This document shows positions 1 to 9,850 of a stretch of 64,000 nucleotides of DNA, in pieces. Below the pieces are notes generated by a model, which had not been told where the DNA came from, made no database searches, and worked only from the letters and a program-made list of their open reading frames with translations. Position numbers and translations under genes: made by a program. The stretch's first letter is position 1; each line of letters opens with the position of its first letter. Origin of the DNA: Euborellia annulipes (Eukaryota > Arthropoda > Insecta > Dermaptera > Anisolabididae); contig JAKCPI010002806.1 of the NCBI GenBank assembly GCA_023213315.1, positions 1-64,000 of the forward strand, written 5' to 3'.

Positions 1-780
1 AGAGAGAGAGAATGAATGAATAAATAAATAAACGTTGAAACTTTATTAGTTAATCAATAACAAGATCCTAATGACTGACTGGGCGACTCTTCCTGGACTT
101 GATGAGTTGTCAGCATTTTCGTCAATTGATTTCATTTGTTTAGCAACCCATTAGTGAGTAGAGAACATTTTGGTAATAATAATTATAATTATTTCACACT
201 TTTGTTTTCCAATAGGTTTTTAATATATTTTCAATAGCGTTTTTTAATAAAAGTTGTTTATACGTTATAAGGAAATGATTATTTATATAAATATATATAT
301 ATATATGTTATTCTAATCAATTTTACCAATACTCAGGTATATTTGATTTTATCAGCTTTATGGTTTGATTTAGCAGTCAATTTGTTAAATAAATATTAAA
401 CAATTTCGTAAAGATCGTCGATCATTGATTTAGATTAAATAAAATTTTTTCTAAATTTCATATAATGATTGATTTCCCATGAAAGTCACACCTGGTCATT
501 AATCATATTTTTTTTTCTTTTTACACAATGTCATATATTATATTTTTATTTGGAAAAGAAAAATATGTATTTATTAATATTTAGAATTTTACTTTGAGAA
601 AATTTTTTCTTTGTAAAAATCAAAAATATATAAACAAACTGTTTTGTCTCGCTAAGACTAAATACAATTTTGTTAATTTATTTTTGATACCTCAATAGTA
701 GACAATCTATTGATAATAAATTTACTTTTATTCACTTATACACCATAAAATAGAAAATTAATTTGATTTAAATAGGAAAA
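1..780. other. AT-rich spacer
   Basis: No gene or recognisable element. It opens with an AG run (1-11) and holds a TA run near 288-306. The short open frame on the minus strand at 736-939 overlaps the start of an R1 repeat and is not a gene. Confidence 0.6.
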
Positions 781-877
781 AAATGACTGGTCGCACCAGA
801 TTTTGTCTGGTCTAATATTTAGTTTCCGACAGTACGGTAGACTTGAATTTATAAAAATAGGAAAATATTTATATTTT

Positions 878-891
878 GTTACCATGGCAAC
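878..891. promoter_or_regulatory. RFX X-box motif inside R1
   Basis: GTTACCATGGCAAC matches the RFX-factor X-box consensus GTNRCC-N2-RGYAAC at every position and is nearly self-complementary. It sits at the conserved middle position of the R1 repeat. Match to the motif is seen; binding is inference. Confidence 0.6.
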
Positions 892-1163
892 CGTTTCTCG
901 TATCTTCCCTATGAAATACAAAAGTAAATTGTGCTTCAAAGAATTTTGAGAGCAGAATGAGAATATATATTTTAAAGAGCATCTAAAATATAATTGATTT
1001 TTGAATTTTAATCAAAATCGTTGGAGCGAATTTTGGGAAAATCGAAAAAAACTGAAAAAGTACATAAGTAAATTCCTAGTACTCTTTAATCGATTTTGTT
1101 CAAAATAAAACTCCTTTTTTTAAACTAAACTATTAAATTATTTTAATTTTAAAACGGATAAAA

Positions 1164-1259
1164 GGTTATAACCTCATCATCGGAGCCAAATTTCTTTGAA
1201 CATCTTTCTGAAATCTGTGAACAGGTAGATGGGGCCTGATCTGGCGAATATGGGGGGTG
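1164..1259 (-). pseudogene. mariner-family transposase fragment (third catalytic D region)
   Basis: Read on the minus strand, one frame gives PPYSPDQAPS and then KFGSDDEVIT, with a second frame giving LFTDFRKMF between them. This is the C-terminal part of the catalytic domain of mariner transposases, where the motif YSPDLAPSD carries the last catalytic aspartate. Here the fragment is only about 30 codons, two residues of the motif have changed or been lost, and the reading frame shifts inside it. It lies inside an R1 copy, so it inserted after R1, and flanking transposon ends are no longer recognisable. It is a relic without function. Confidence 0.6.
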
Positions 1260-1455
1260 TTGAAGTAATTCGAAATCGTAAAAGATCTAAAGCTTCGTGT
1301 TACGTCTCGGGAGGGATACCTAACTTAAATACAAAATTTCAACCTCCTAGTCACAGGCATACCATGTTCCAAAACTCTTTGTTGGACTCTGAGGAACTCA
1401 AAACGTGTATATCCATCAAATTTTTGCCATGAATCCAATACTTTCTCACTATATG

Positions 1456-2139
1456 TCCTGATTCGCTTGCAGGAGGTCCATTTTTTTCCCAATCCAACAC
1501 AAACTCATCTCGATAATTTAATATGAAATGAATCAGACAAAACTTCTCTTGACGAATTTTTGAATTAATATTTAAAATACAAAACTTTTCATTTTAATTC
1601 ATTATTATTGTTTTCGAAACATTTAATACGCATTATAGAGCAAATTATAAATAAAACTTTTAAGTTATATATAAAAAATTTCCACTGGCAGTGACTTTTT
1701 AACAGGTCCATTTTGAGTCGTGTTTATGACCACTTGGCCATTGGAAAAAAAAAAGAAATAAAATAAAGAGCAAAGCAGATCTTACCTGCAAACTTGACAC
1801 ATTATCATTTGTCATTTCCTTTTATTTATTTAATCTCTAATTCATCCTTGACGTTTTCATCTCGTATTTATATAAATTTATATAAAAAATAACGATCATC
1901 AAGAAACTAATTAAATTGAATTTATTAATCATTTATTTAATAGAATTTATAAAATATTATATTAAAATTTTTTTTATTTAGTTAATTATTTTAAAAGATT
2001 TTTTTTTATTTATAAAAAAAATTCATATATATTTAATGAATTATTTTTTTTCTATAAATGATATTAAATTTATTAATGCCTCAAATATCAAACATTTAAT
2101 TACAAATTCGAATATATTCATATTAAATTTAATTTCATA
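1456..2139. other. AT-rich spacer
   Basis: No gene or named repeat seen. A moderately mixed stretch at about 1680-1800 is followed by very AT-rich sequence. Confidence 0.5.
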
Positions 2140-2837
2140 TAGTTTTTTTATTTTTACTTTCTCTTACTCTATATATGAAATATATTGTAAGTATTGCGAT
2201 CATGTCAAAAATTCGATGTCGAGATTTTGACGGATATACATGTTTTGAGGTCCAAAAAAGTGGCTTCCGGAAATTGGTCTGTCTGTTTGTAACGATTTTA
2301 AGCATGAAGGAATTGAGCTAGGGGTTGAAATTTTATATTTAAGTTAGGTATCCTCCCGGACACTCAAAATAAGCTTTTGAACAAAATCGTCGAAAAACTA
2401 CTAATACTTTACTGAAGTACTTTTTCAGTTTTTTTCGAATTTCTCAAAATTGGCTCTTAAGATTTTGATTAAAATTCAAAAATCAATTATTTTTTACGTG
2501 CTCTTTAAAATTTATATTCTCATTTTGCCTTTGAAATCTTTTGAAGCACACTTTACTCTTGTACGTACTCCTTTGAAAAAAGTTAAGACTTTTTCAGTAT
2601 TTTTCGATTTTCTCAAAATTGGCTTTAACAATTTTGATTAAAATTCATAAATCAACTATTTTTTAGATGCTCTTTAACAAGTATATCAATAAAATTTTTA
2701 CGTGAAGATTGTTTGAAGTACACTTTACTGATGTACTTTTTCAGTTTCTTTCGATTTTCTCAAAATTCGCTCTAACCATTTTGATTAAAATCCATAAATC
2801 ATTTATTTTCTAGATCCTCTTTAAAATGTATATATTA

Positions 2838-3036
2838 GGGAGGCCAACCGGAAGGGGGTTGATGTTTCGGCGAGTTCTGCCGTTTTCTTTAACTAATTAA
2901 TTATATTGTATTTGTCTGATTTGTTGTTGTTTTGTTGTCTTTTTTTTGTATTTTGTTTGTTTTTTTTCTCTCAAATTCTAATTGGGTATTTGCCTGTAAT
3001 TTTGAGTACTTGTAAATAAATAAATAAATAAATAAA
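2838..3036 (+). mobile_element. probable LINE 3' end with TAAA tail
   Basis: Mixed-composition sequence starting GGGAGGCCAACCGGAAGGG interrupts the R1 repeat and ends in a TAAATAAATAAATAAATAAA tail. A 5'-truncated fragment ending in short A-rich tandem repeats is typical of non-LTR retrotransposons. No reverse transcriptase codons are present. A clean target duplication was not resolved, so the call rests on structure only. Confidence 0.5.
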
Positions 3037-3220
3037 ATATTCGCATTTTGCTCTGAAAATTGTTTTAAGTACACTTTACTTCAGTATTTCAGATTTTTAT
3101 TGTGAAATGCAATTGGTCAAGTTTGGAACTAAGATGCAATGGTAAACTAAATAGGCCTATATCTCGACATAAAAAATCTTATGTGACAGGCACAGTACAC
3201 AACTTTTTCTTGCCGAGGGG

Positions 3221-3588
3221 CAGAGGCGTATTCAGGGGGGCCCAGGGGGGCCGGGCCCCCCCAAAGCCTTCTCCAAAACAAAAAAATACCTATTGTTTTC
3301 CCTAATGATTTTTTTTTTTTTTTAATAATTATTTTATTAACTCTCATAAATTCTAAAATCTAACAAAAAACTTATAAATAATTGAAAAAATCTCTAATAT
3401 TTACGAATTTTGTATTAAAATTATTTTTTATTTCAAGAAAAAAAAATTTTTTTTATTTGTTTTTTATTTATAATTATTATATTATCTAAAAAAAATTTCT
3501 CCACTTGAAGTTTCTTGGAGAAGGGGGGGGGGGGAGGTTAATAAAAATTTTGGGCCCCCCCCAAACAGAAATCCTGGCTACGCTACTG
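3221..3588. mobile_element. hAT-type MITE with 8-bp target duplication
   Basis: A 368-bp non-coding element begins CAGAGGCGTATTCAGG and ends CCTGGCTACGCTACTG, giving imperfect terminal inverted repeats of the CAGnGGCGTA kind known from hAT transposons. Immediately outside are identical 8-bp direct repeats CCGAGGGG (3213-3220 and 3589-3596). Subterminal G and C tracts are typical. It sits in the palindromic end of an R1 copy, and joining the flanks restores the R1 sequence. Confidence 0.9.
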
Positions 3589-3640
3589 CCGAGGGGTAAG
3601 AGAAAGTTGTGTGCTGTACAACCAGTCACACCAGATTTTT

Positions 3641-4660
3641 TAAGAGTGATTAAAGAGTGAAATGAACAAAAATAGTCACACTCGTGACTATGTCTTGTGG
3701 GAATTTATTAATTTTTTGAAAATTTTGTAAATTAATTAGGTAGTAAATAAGCGAAATTTTTTATTTTTAATCTAACCACGTCCGACGTTTATGTCTTTGT
3801 CGGCATATTTCTAACTTTCACCGTGACCATCATCATCAGGCTTCATGGCGGAAAGTTGTAAATCAATAGTCAGTCAGGGGTAAAAAGAAAAATAAATAAA
3901 AAATATGCAAACTTTTTGTCAACGTTAGGATTTCAAAAAAAAAAAAAAAAAAATTTTGCACCTGTGTCGTGTATAATGTTTGTGCGTGTCCGTCTGTGTG
4001 TGTGTGTGTGTGTGTGTGCGGGTGGGCCTCACAGCTTACAGGTCGGCTGAGTTAAATGCCTCTTCGGTGTGTTCAGTGCCTCTATGCTTTTGGACATGTC
4101 TGTACCTGCACGTCGGGATCGGGGCGCATTCCTGCGCAGCCGCCGCCAAACGTCATGTTTTGATATTCATTTCGAAAAGCTATGTCGCTGTTCACATGCA
4201 TTTTTTTGTTCCTGTCTAATTAACATCTGCTAATAATATTAAAGGTCTATGGATTTCTTGCCGCGGCTTATCCCGCAGCACACGACACACTCAGGATATG
4301 GATATCAACAGAAAAATACCATTTGCTTATGTAAATTAGGAAATACATTAAAAAATAATACAACAACAACAACACAGTAACATTTAAGGAATTTCATTCT
4401 TCTTATAGCTTAATTTATCAATAATATAAAATAGAATCGTGATACTCTTTTTTTTTTTTGTTTAATTATTTAGCCTCTTGCAAAATGGCTACTTTGCTCA
4501 GTGGGTGTCCTGTTCATCCTGTCCTGAGCATTCATTTCATTTGTCATTATGAGTGGGCGAATTATAACTCAGCGGTATTACTAACTTTACCTGACAACAG
4601 GGGTAGGGGGCGGAACCGAATATTTGTCGTGGACACCGAAATTTGTGTATTTTTTTAATA
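3641..4660. other. single-copy-looking block with GT microsatellite
   Basis: After AT-rich DNA, a GT/TG run (about 3980-4018) is followed by mixed, CpG-containing sequence (4020-4230) that includes GTCGGGATCGGGGCGC and CGCAGCCGCCGCC. I see no splice-flanked exon or domain. The open frame 3980-4219 starts in the dinucleotide run and is not credible as a gene. The rest is AT-rich. Confidence 0.4.
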
Positions 4661-4730
4661 AATTTAAAACATTAGGTTATATATTTCAATGTTTTTTTTA
4701 TTAGTATAAATTGTTTATAATATATATTTG

Positions 4731-5171
4731 CAGGGCCGAAACTAGTCAGAGGCAACAGGATCACGTGCCCAGGGCCCAGAAAAAATTCGCATTATATTGT
4801 ATTAAAAACCGTTAAACAAAAACTTTTAATTCTCTCCAAAATTTGTTTTTCTGGTGGTACAGTGAGCTCCACAATTAAGTCCCCACCTGATAGCTATACC
4901 CTTAAGTATATGGTGTATAGTGAAATAATTTTAATGACCGAAAAGGTAAAACCTAAAATCTGGTACAGATAATTTTATTTTACCTTTTAAAATTTAAAAT
5001 TAGTTCACCATATACTATATCACTTAATTGTGGCGCTCACTATACTAGGCCTACTGGTTAAAACTATTATTTTAGGGAAATAAATATCTAATTAATTCGT
5101 AAAATTTAGTTTAGGAGGGACCCAGTGAATAGGCCTTGCCCTGGGTCGCAAAAAAGCTAGTTACAGCCTTG
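4731..5171. mobile_element. hAT-like MITE nested in R4
   Basis: Starts CAGGGCCGAAACTAGTC and ends GCTAGTTACAGCCTTG, so the ends are inverted repeats of about 17 bp with mismatches, followed on both sides by CCCAGGGC-type sequence. A clean 8-bp target duplication is not visible. It lies in the centre of the 4.66-5.31 kb palindrome. Confidence 0.6.
4860..5042. mobile_element. TA-flanked MITE nested inside the hAT-like MITE
   Basis: Ends CAGTGAGCTCCACAATTAAG and, reverse complemented, TAGTGAGCGCCACAATTAAG form inverted repeats of over 20 bp. TA dinucleotides flank both sides (4858-4859, 5043-5044), as for Tc1/mariner insertions. 183 bp, non-coding, third layer of the nest. Confidence 0.75.
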
Positions 5172-5312
5172 TATTTATTAGTTTAAATTGTCTATAATAA
5201 TTAAAAATGTATTGAAATATATAACCTAGTGTTTTAAATTAATTTACCTCATTAAACCATACTCTTTTACCTAGAGCCAACGGTTACTTGTTTAAAATAG
5301 TACCTACTTTTA

Positions 5313-5544
5313 TATTAATTTACGATTTCCAGGGAGATTGTGAAATTTATCGGTGGTGCCAGAATTTAAATTGTTAGCAGAATTATTGAATTAATAAAAT
5401 ATTGTATCAAATTTGAATGTATTCTATTTATATAGAGGGTTATTTGTTTTTCACCTCGGGAAAAAAAAATAATAATTTTCTCAACAGTTAAGAAATTTAA
5501 AAAAAAATCTTTATTTCTTTATTTTTGAAATAATTTATATCAGG
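5313..5544. other. AT-rich spacer
   Basis: Nothing recognisable. Confidence 0.5.
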
Positions 5545-6140
5545 GAAATGAATTTGAAAAATCTGAAATATTACATCAGTAAAGTGGACCTCAAAACCAG
5601 TTTTTGGGCAAAATGAGAATATACATATTAAAGAGTAGGTAAAAAAAATAATTTATTTTTGAATTTTAAATAATTTTGAGAAAATGAAAAAAAAACTGAA
5701 AAAATTTCAACTTGTTTCTATAAAGTACAAGAGTAAAGTGTGCTTCAAAACACTTCAAAGTCAAAATGAGAATATACATTTTAAAGAGCATGTAAAAAAT
5801 AATTGATTTTTGAATTTTAAACAATTTTGGTGGAGCGAATTTTGAGAAAAAAAAAAAAAACTAAAAAAATACATCAGTAAAGTACTAGTACTTTTTGGCC
5901 GATTTTGTTCAAAAGCTTATTTTGAGTGTCCAGGAGGGTACCTAACTTAAATATAAAATTTCAATCTGGTAGCACAATTCCTTCATCCTAAAAATCGTTT
6001 TTCACAGACAGACAGTCAGACCAATTTGCGGGACCCACTTTTCTGGACTCAGGGAAGCTCAAAACAAATCCATCTCGACATCGAATTTTTGACATGATCG
6101 CAATACTTTCTCTCTATATGTATTTCATATATAGGGTAAA
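5545..6140 (+). repeat. R1 repeat, partial, plus orientation
   Basis: Lacks the palindromic left end. Two R1 middle blocks with CATCAGTAAAGT lead to GGCCGATTTTGTTCAAAAGC, the short CAGACAGACAGTCAGACC microsatellite and the hairpin end ATACTTTCTCTCTATATG..TATAGGGTAA. Confidence 0.8.
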
Positions 6141-6811
6141 AATATATATATATATATATATGTATATTCTTAAGGAGAGGCATTTTTTTTTTATCCGGGC
6201 GGCGAAACCTCTGAATACCGCCCAGGTGACATAATAGAAATTCTGCCTTTTTCCGGATTATTGATATTCGATTAACAAATAAATTTTCATAAAGAAAAAA
6301 TTCTCTTTTGTTAATAATTTTGATTATTGGATTCTTTTCCGACAAATCTTATCTCTTCAATATTTCCTATTCGTAATTCACATGGCTTGTTTTTTTATAC
6401 CATTTACGTGTAAACAAGCCTTATAAAAATGGGTTTTTAAATTCATTAATTGGAACAATATCATTATTTAATAAAAGCCAATTTGCTTTTGATATTTATA
6501 ATACAGGTATATAGGAAAATCACAAGTCGTTGATCCTTGTCCGTTTGCAATTAACCTTTAAATACTCGACATCTCGGTATATAATTCGCCGTTCTATTCA
6601 AACACTAATAATTGATAACACTTCTCTGTGCTAATCATCAACTTTTTCAAATCATTCTTTAGTTTACTAATTTCATTTATTGTTTCATCAATCAAAAATT
6701 TAATTACATTTCATTTCAATATTTTTGTATATATATATAGACGAGACTTGAGTGTTCTGACTTAACAACAATATCATTGGAAAAATTTTATGAGCCTCGA
6801 CATCTCCTCTT
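6141..6811. other. AT-rich spacer with TA run and short GC hairpin
   Basis: A TA microsatellite (about 6144-6164) is followed by CCGGGCGGCGAAACC...GGTATTC-type sequence at 6197-6222 able to pair GGGCGG with CCGCCC. No gene seen. Confidence 0.4.
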
Positions 6812-7330
6812 TTAATACCGGAGCTCTCTCCCTATCTCTATTTCCTTTTCTTTTACTTTATCGCCGCTCCTTGACAATGTCCCTAGTGGATCATATCCCA
6901 TCCCTTTCTTGACAATCTTACTAGGAGAGAGAAAAAAAAGGCGCTCAGTAACTGTTATTATTAACTCAATTATAAGCCAGCATTCACACGAAATGTTAAA
7001 ACCGCGAGGGCGATAAACAGTCCTGGGTCCACACAGTGGTTGGCTGTTATCACAAGGTGCAATCACACACACACACACACACAGAGGCACCTCGCAAAGG
7101 TCTTGGGACCTCACACTCCCTTGCCCTGAGCCCTGCTCCGCCGCGCCGTTTCATCAGCCGAATCGATTTTATACAAAGAGGAGCCCTCGGATTGGTGCTC
7201 AATCCGCTCCCCCTGGCCTAATCCTGCCTGGGGCTGCCACGACTCGAAAACCCGACCCTCGTCTCACGCCAGCACATCAAATATATTATTTCACTCGCGA
7301 ATGTAATATCTAATGTGCATTTGGTGTCGT
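6812..7330. other. mixed-composition block, candidate conserved non-coding DNA
   Basis: GC content rises above the surroundings, there is no family resemblance to the repeats, and a CA run (7065-7082) lies inside. It contains ACAGTGGTTGGCTGTTATC and GCCGAATCGATTTTATAC. Open frames on both strands here are short and use the CA run. I cannot assign a gene; a regulatory element or an exon of an unrecognised transcript are both possible. Confidence 0.3.
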
Positions 7331-7740
7331 GACCAAGAAATTAGATACAAAGAACTTGTTTAATTACTCGTTTAAAATCGCACTTGAAAACAAAAGCAAG
7401 GGCAGAGATTTGGCTACTGTTTCTTTTACTGTAGTCTTATATATATATATCTGGACCCCAATCAGCGGGGTTAGAAGCTGTCGCAAGTCAGGGAGGTGCA
7501 ATAGCAATCAAGTTAAGCTGCTATCGATTGCCTCCCACCCTACACAAACCACAGGGGGGTCTTGAATTAGGAGCGCTACTTTTTCAAGATAGAGGGCAAT
7601 CAAACTTGAAGAGGTTGAGGGTTCGACGGTCACCCAGCTTCACTTTGAATAAAACCATTGTTCTCCTTATTTCGAGGGTTTTTAATCTTCTCCCTTTTTT
7701 TTTTTTTTCTTTTCTCCCTGAAAATCTAATATCAGTTTAA
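7331..7740. other. mixed-composition spacer
   Basis: Includes a TA run (7438-7450) and a moderately GC-containing stretch 7450-7650. Two overlapping short open frames here have no recognisable domain. Confidence 0.3.
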
Positions 7741-7761
7741 AAATATACTGTTTCGTTCGTC

Positions 7762-7871
7762 TTGAGCACGAAAATATCAGAGATGTTGACATAATCTCTA
7801 CTGATGTGAGATTATGTATAGATTGTGTCATGGTGAAATCAACATCACTGATATATTATTTTCGTGTTCAA
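7762..7871. repeat. 110-bp two-tier hairpin
   Basis: TTGAGCACGAAAATA with AGATGTTGA on the left pairs with TCAACATC and TATTTTCGTGTTCAA on the right. Inside, CATAATCTC pairs perfectly with GAGATTATG. No coding content. It may be a small foldback element or a structured RNA precursor. Confidence 0.6.
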
Positions 7872-8440
7872 ATACCTGAAGACAGAATGACTGGTGGATT
7901 ATTATTTTTTTTTTTTTATATAAAAACAAAAACAATTTAAAATCAAAAAATCTGGTGTGACTGGCAAGACACAACTTTCTCTACCCTTCGGTAAGAGAAA
8001 GTTGTGCACGTGCTGGTCCCAGATTTTGTGTCGAGATATATTTAGTTTTCCATAGCACCTTAGTTTCAAACTTGCATTTTAAATGTTGATTGTTGAAATA
8101 AACTATGGTTATTTTTCAAAATTTTAATCTCATATTTGGACATTTTATACACAATATAGATTCGTAAATAAATACAAAATTTCATAAGAATTGGAAAAAA
8201 AAATTTTAAATGCGTAAAAAGTTCTAAAGGGGACCCCCTTTTGAATCGAAATTAACATACAAATCCCTATAGGAAATTAACATTGGTCAAATGCGAAGAT
8301 AAGGTAGAAAAATTTAAAACGCGTAGAAAGAGAGAAGATAGTTTTGTGAGAGAGAGAGATATGTTTTCTCCGAAAAAAAAAATGGGCGTTTAAATAATAA
8401 TTGATTTTTAATCTAATAAAAAGAAAAAGATTTAAATTCG

Positions 8441-8454
8441 GTTACCATGGCAAC
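8441..8454. promoter_or_regulatory. RFX X-box motif inside R1
   Basis: GTTACCATGGCAAC, identical to the motif at 878-891 and in the same place of the repeat. Confidence 0.6.
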
Positions 8455-8754
8455 CATTTATTTCTCCTATCTTTCCTATGAAGCACAAGAGTAAAGTGTG
8501 CTTCAAACAATTTTGAGGGCAAAACGAGAATATACATTTTAAAGAGCATCTAAAAAATAATTGATTTTTGAATTTTAATCAAAATCGTTAGAGCGAATTT
8601 TGAGAAAATCGAAAAAAACTGAAAAAGTACATCAGTAAAGTACTAGTACTTTTTGGCCGATTTTGATTAAAAGCTTATTTTGTCGGTCCCGGGGGTGTTT
8701 AACTTAAATATAAAATTTCAGCCTCCTAGCTCAATTCCTTCATGCTTAAAATTG

Positions 8755-8775
8755 AACACACACACACACACACAC

Positions 8776-8833
<58 letters not shown>
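8755..8833. repeat. CA then CAGA microsatellite inside R1
   Basis: A CA run passes into about 16 CAGA units. Other R1 copies hold shorter CAGA/GTCT or GT runs at the same point, so the microsatellite belongs to the family and has expanded here. Confidence 0.95.
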
Positions 8834-8834
<1 letters not shown>

Positions 8835-8973
8835 CATGTCGCGAAAACCACTTTTTTGGATTCAGGGGACCTCAAAACGTGAAGATCCATCAAAATCTCG
8901 ACATCGAATTTTTGACATGAAACCAATACTTTCTCTCTCTATATATTTCTATATAGGGTACGAGAAAGTAAAA

Positions 8974-9254
8974 TACAATGCCGATTAAAGAGATTAAGAG
9001 ACGGGGGTGTCTAATCTTTTGGAACTCAATCCTATCATATTCAAATATTATAATATTCAATAAATGCCTCGATTCGAACTTGACTAACATATTTTAGAAC
9101 TGGATCCGCTTGATAGTCTAACTCTAGAACATTAACTCCCAAATAGGCTGGAGATCCCGGGAGCAGTCATTTGATCCACCAGAAAAATAATATACACAAT
9201 TTCGCGCCTTTATTTAAATATGAATGGAGTCTAAGAATATTAAAATAAAAATAG
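8974..9254. other. spacer
   Basis: Nothing recognisable. Confidence 0.4.
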
Positions 9255-9850
9255 TGTATTTTTAAATGAGAGTTAAAACACAAAGTTATATGTTTCAATG
9301 TATTATTTATATTACTTCACTTATAATTAACTAGCTATCCCTGGGATAGTTGACTATAACTTTTGAGTCTTTTCACATCAAGTTTAAATAAGAACCCAGA
9401 GTTGGTTAGCTAAGACTCAAAAGTTCGGCTTAATTAAGGGGTGAAATTATAAACATGTCTTCTTTATTTATTTTTTTTTTAATTTTTAAATTTTTGTTAA
9501 TAGATTAATTATCTTGAATTAATTTTTTTAATATTTATTTTAATTAATTTTAATTTTTTATAAATGTTGCCTTTATTAAGTTACTAACTTCACAAAAGTT
9601 ACTTTATACCTCAGATAGCTAATTATAATTACGTAACTAGAAGGTTAAGCCTGTTCTTGTTTACTATATACATGATTTGCTATCTGTCGGATAAGTTAAT
9701 TAACAGGCCCTAAATATTTCATACTAAAAAAAAATACATTAAAATATATAATCTTATGTTTTAACTTAATTAATTATAATTAAACCATAATGTTTCACCT
9801 AGAGCCAACGGTTACCAGTTTAAATTTAATAAAAAATAGTACTCTGACAG
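9255..9850. mobile_element. R4 element with R3 inserted
   Basis: R4 arms are at 9270-9300 (GTTAAAACACAAAGTTATAT) and 9730-9770 in inverse. The R4 end motif CTAGAGCCAACGGTTACC follows at 9800-9817. Between the arms lies an R3 element. Confidence 0.65.
9305..9712. mobile_element. R3 element nested in R4
   Basis: It begins ACTTCACTTATAATTAACTAGC and ends GGATAAGTTAATTAACAGGCCC; both ends hold the same inverted sequence around TTAACTAGCTATC and GATAGC. Inside is the R3 core with AACTTCACAAAAGTT and the TTTTTAACAAAAATTT-type tract. Non-coding, presumably a TIR DNA transposon derivative. Target duplication not resolved. Confidence 0.65.

Larger units (their letters stand above)
781..1455 (+). repeat. 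R1 repeat, degenerate copy, interrupted
   Basis: This copy begins with a decayed form of the R1 terminal palindrome (ACTGGTCGCACCAGATT), continues through the RFX-like X-box at 878-891 and the typical block of A-rich sequence with GAAAAAGTAC, and ends with CATCAAATTTTTGCCATGAATCCAATACTTTCTC. Between about 1105 and 1285 foreign DNA, including a mariner fragment, interrupts it. Non-coding. Orientation is defined by the palindromic end at the left. Confidence 0.8.
2150..3640 (-). repeat. R1 repeat, minus orientation, carrying two later insertions
   Basis: The copy starts at its hairpin end (TACTTTCTCTTAC, CATGTCAAAAATTCGATGTCGAGATTTTGA), runs through the microsatellite position (GTCTGTCTGTTTG) and ends in the palindromic terminus, which is split: CAGTACACAACTTTTTCTTG at about 3190-3212 and GGTAAGAGAAAGTTGTGTGC from about 3595. 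A LINE-like tail (2838-3036) and a hAT MITE (3221-3588) lie inside it and account for its extra length. Confidence 0.85.
4662..5312. mobile_element. R4-type palindromic element, split by nested MITEs
   Basis: Arms TTAAAACATTAGGTTATATA (about 4662) and, in reverse complement, TTAAAACACTAGGTTATATA (ending about 5240) face each other. The right side continues into the R4 end motif CTAGAGCCAACGGTTAC (5273-5289), seen again near 9800, 17730, 40340 and 40600. The centre is occupied by a hAT-like MITE. Confidence 0.65.
7951..8973 (+). repeat. R1 repeat, full-length reference copy
   Basis: Order of parts: palindromic terminus (7946-8035; TCTGGTGTGACTGG, ACAACTTTCTC and its inverse AGAAAGTTGT), conserved block ending in GGGGACCCCCTTTTGAATCG, X-box at 8441-8454, AGAGTAAAGTGTGCTTCAAA, CATCAGTAAAGTACTAGTAC, the microsatellite CACACA then a long CAGA run (8755-8833), ATCTCGACATCGAATTTTTG and the terminal hairpin ATACTTTCTCTCTCTATATA..GGGTACGAGAAAGTA. 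No open frame of size. The layout of terminal palindromes plus an internal CAGA microsatellite resembles DINE-1/Helentron-associated elements of insects; that assignment is inference. Confidence 0.9.

Noticed and set aside
3980..4219. Frame starting with CVCVCV
   Set aside because: Starts in a GT run; no domain downstream.
6812..7221. Two overlapping frames on opposite strands
   Set aside because: Both depend on the CA microsatellite and neither shows a known domain.
7951..8973. R1 as an LTR or a LINE
   Set aside because: No TG..CA ends, no primer-binding site, no reverse transcriptase, no poly-A tail; ends are hairpins.
8680..8988. Frames with TDRQTDRQ or CLSVCLSV repeats
   Set aside because: Direct translation of the CAGA microsatellite inside R1.
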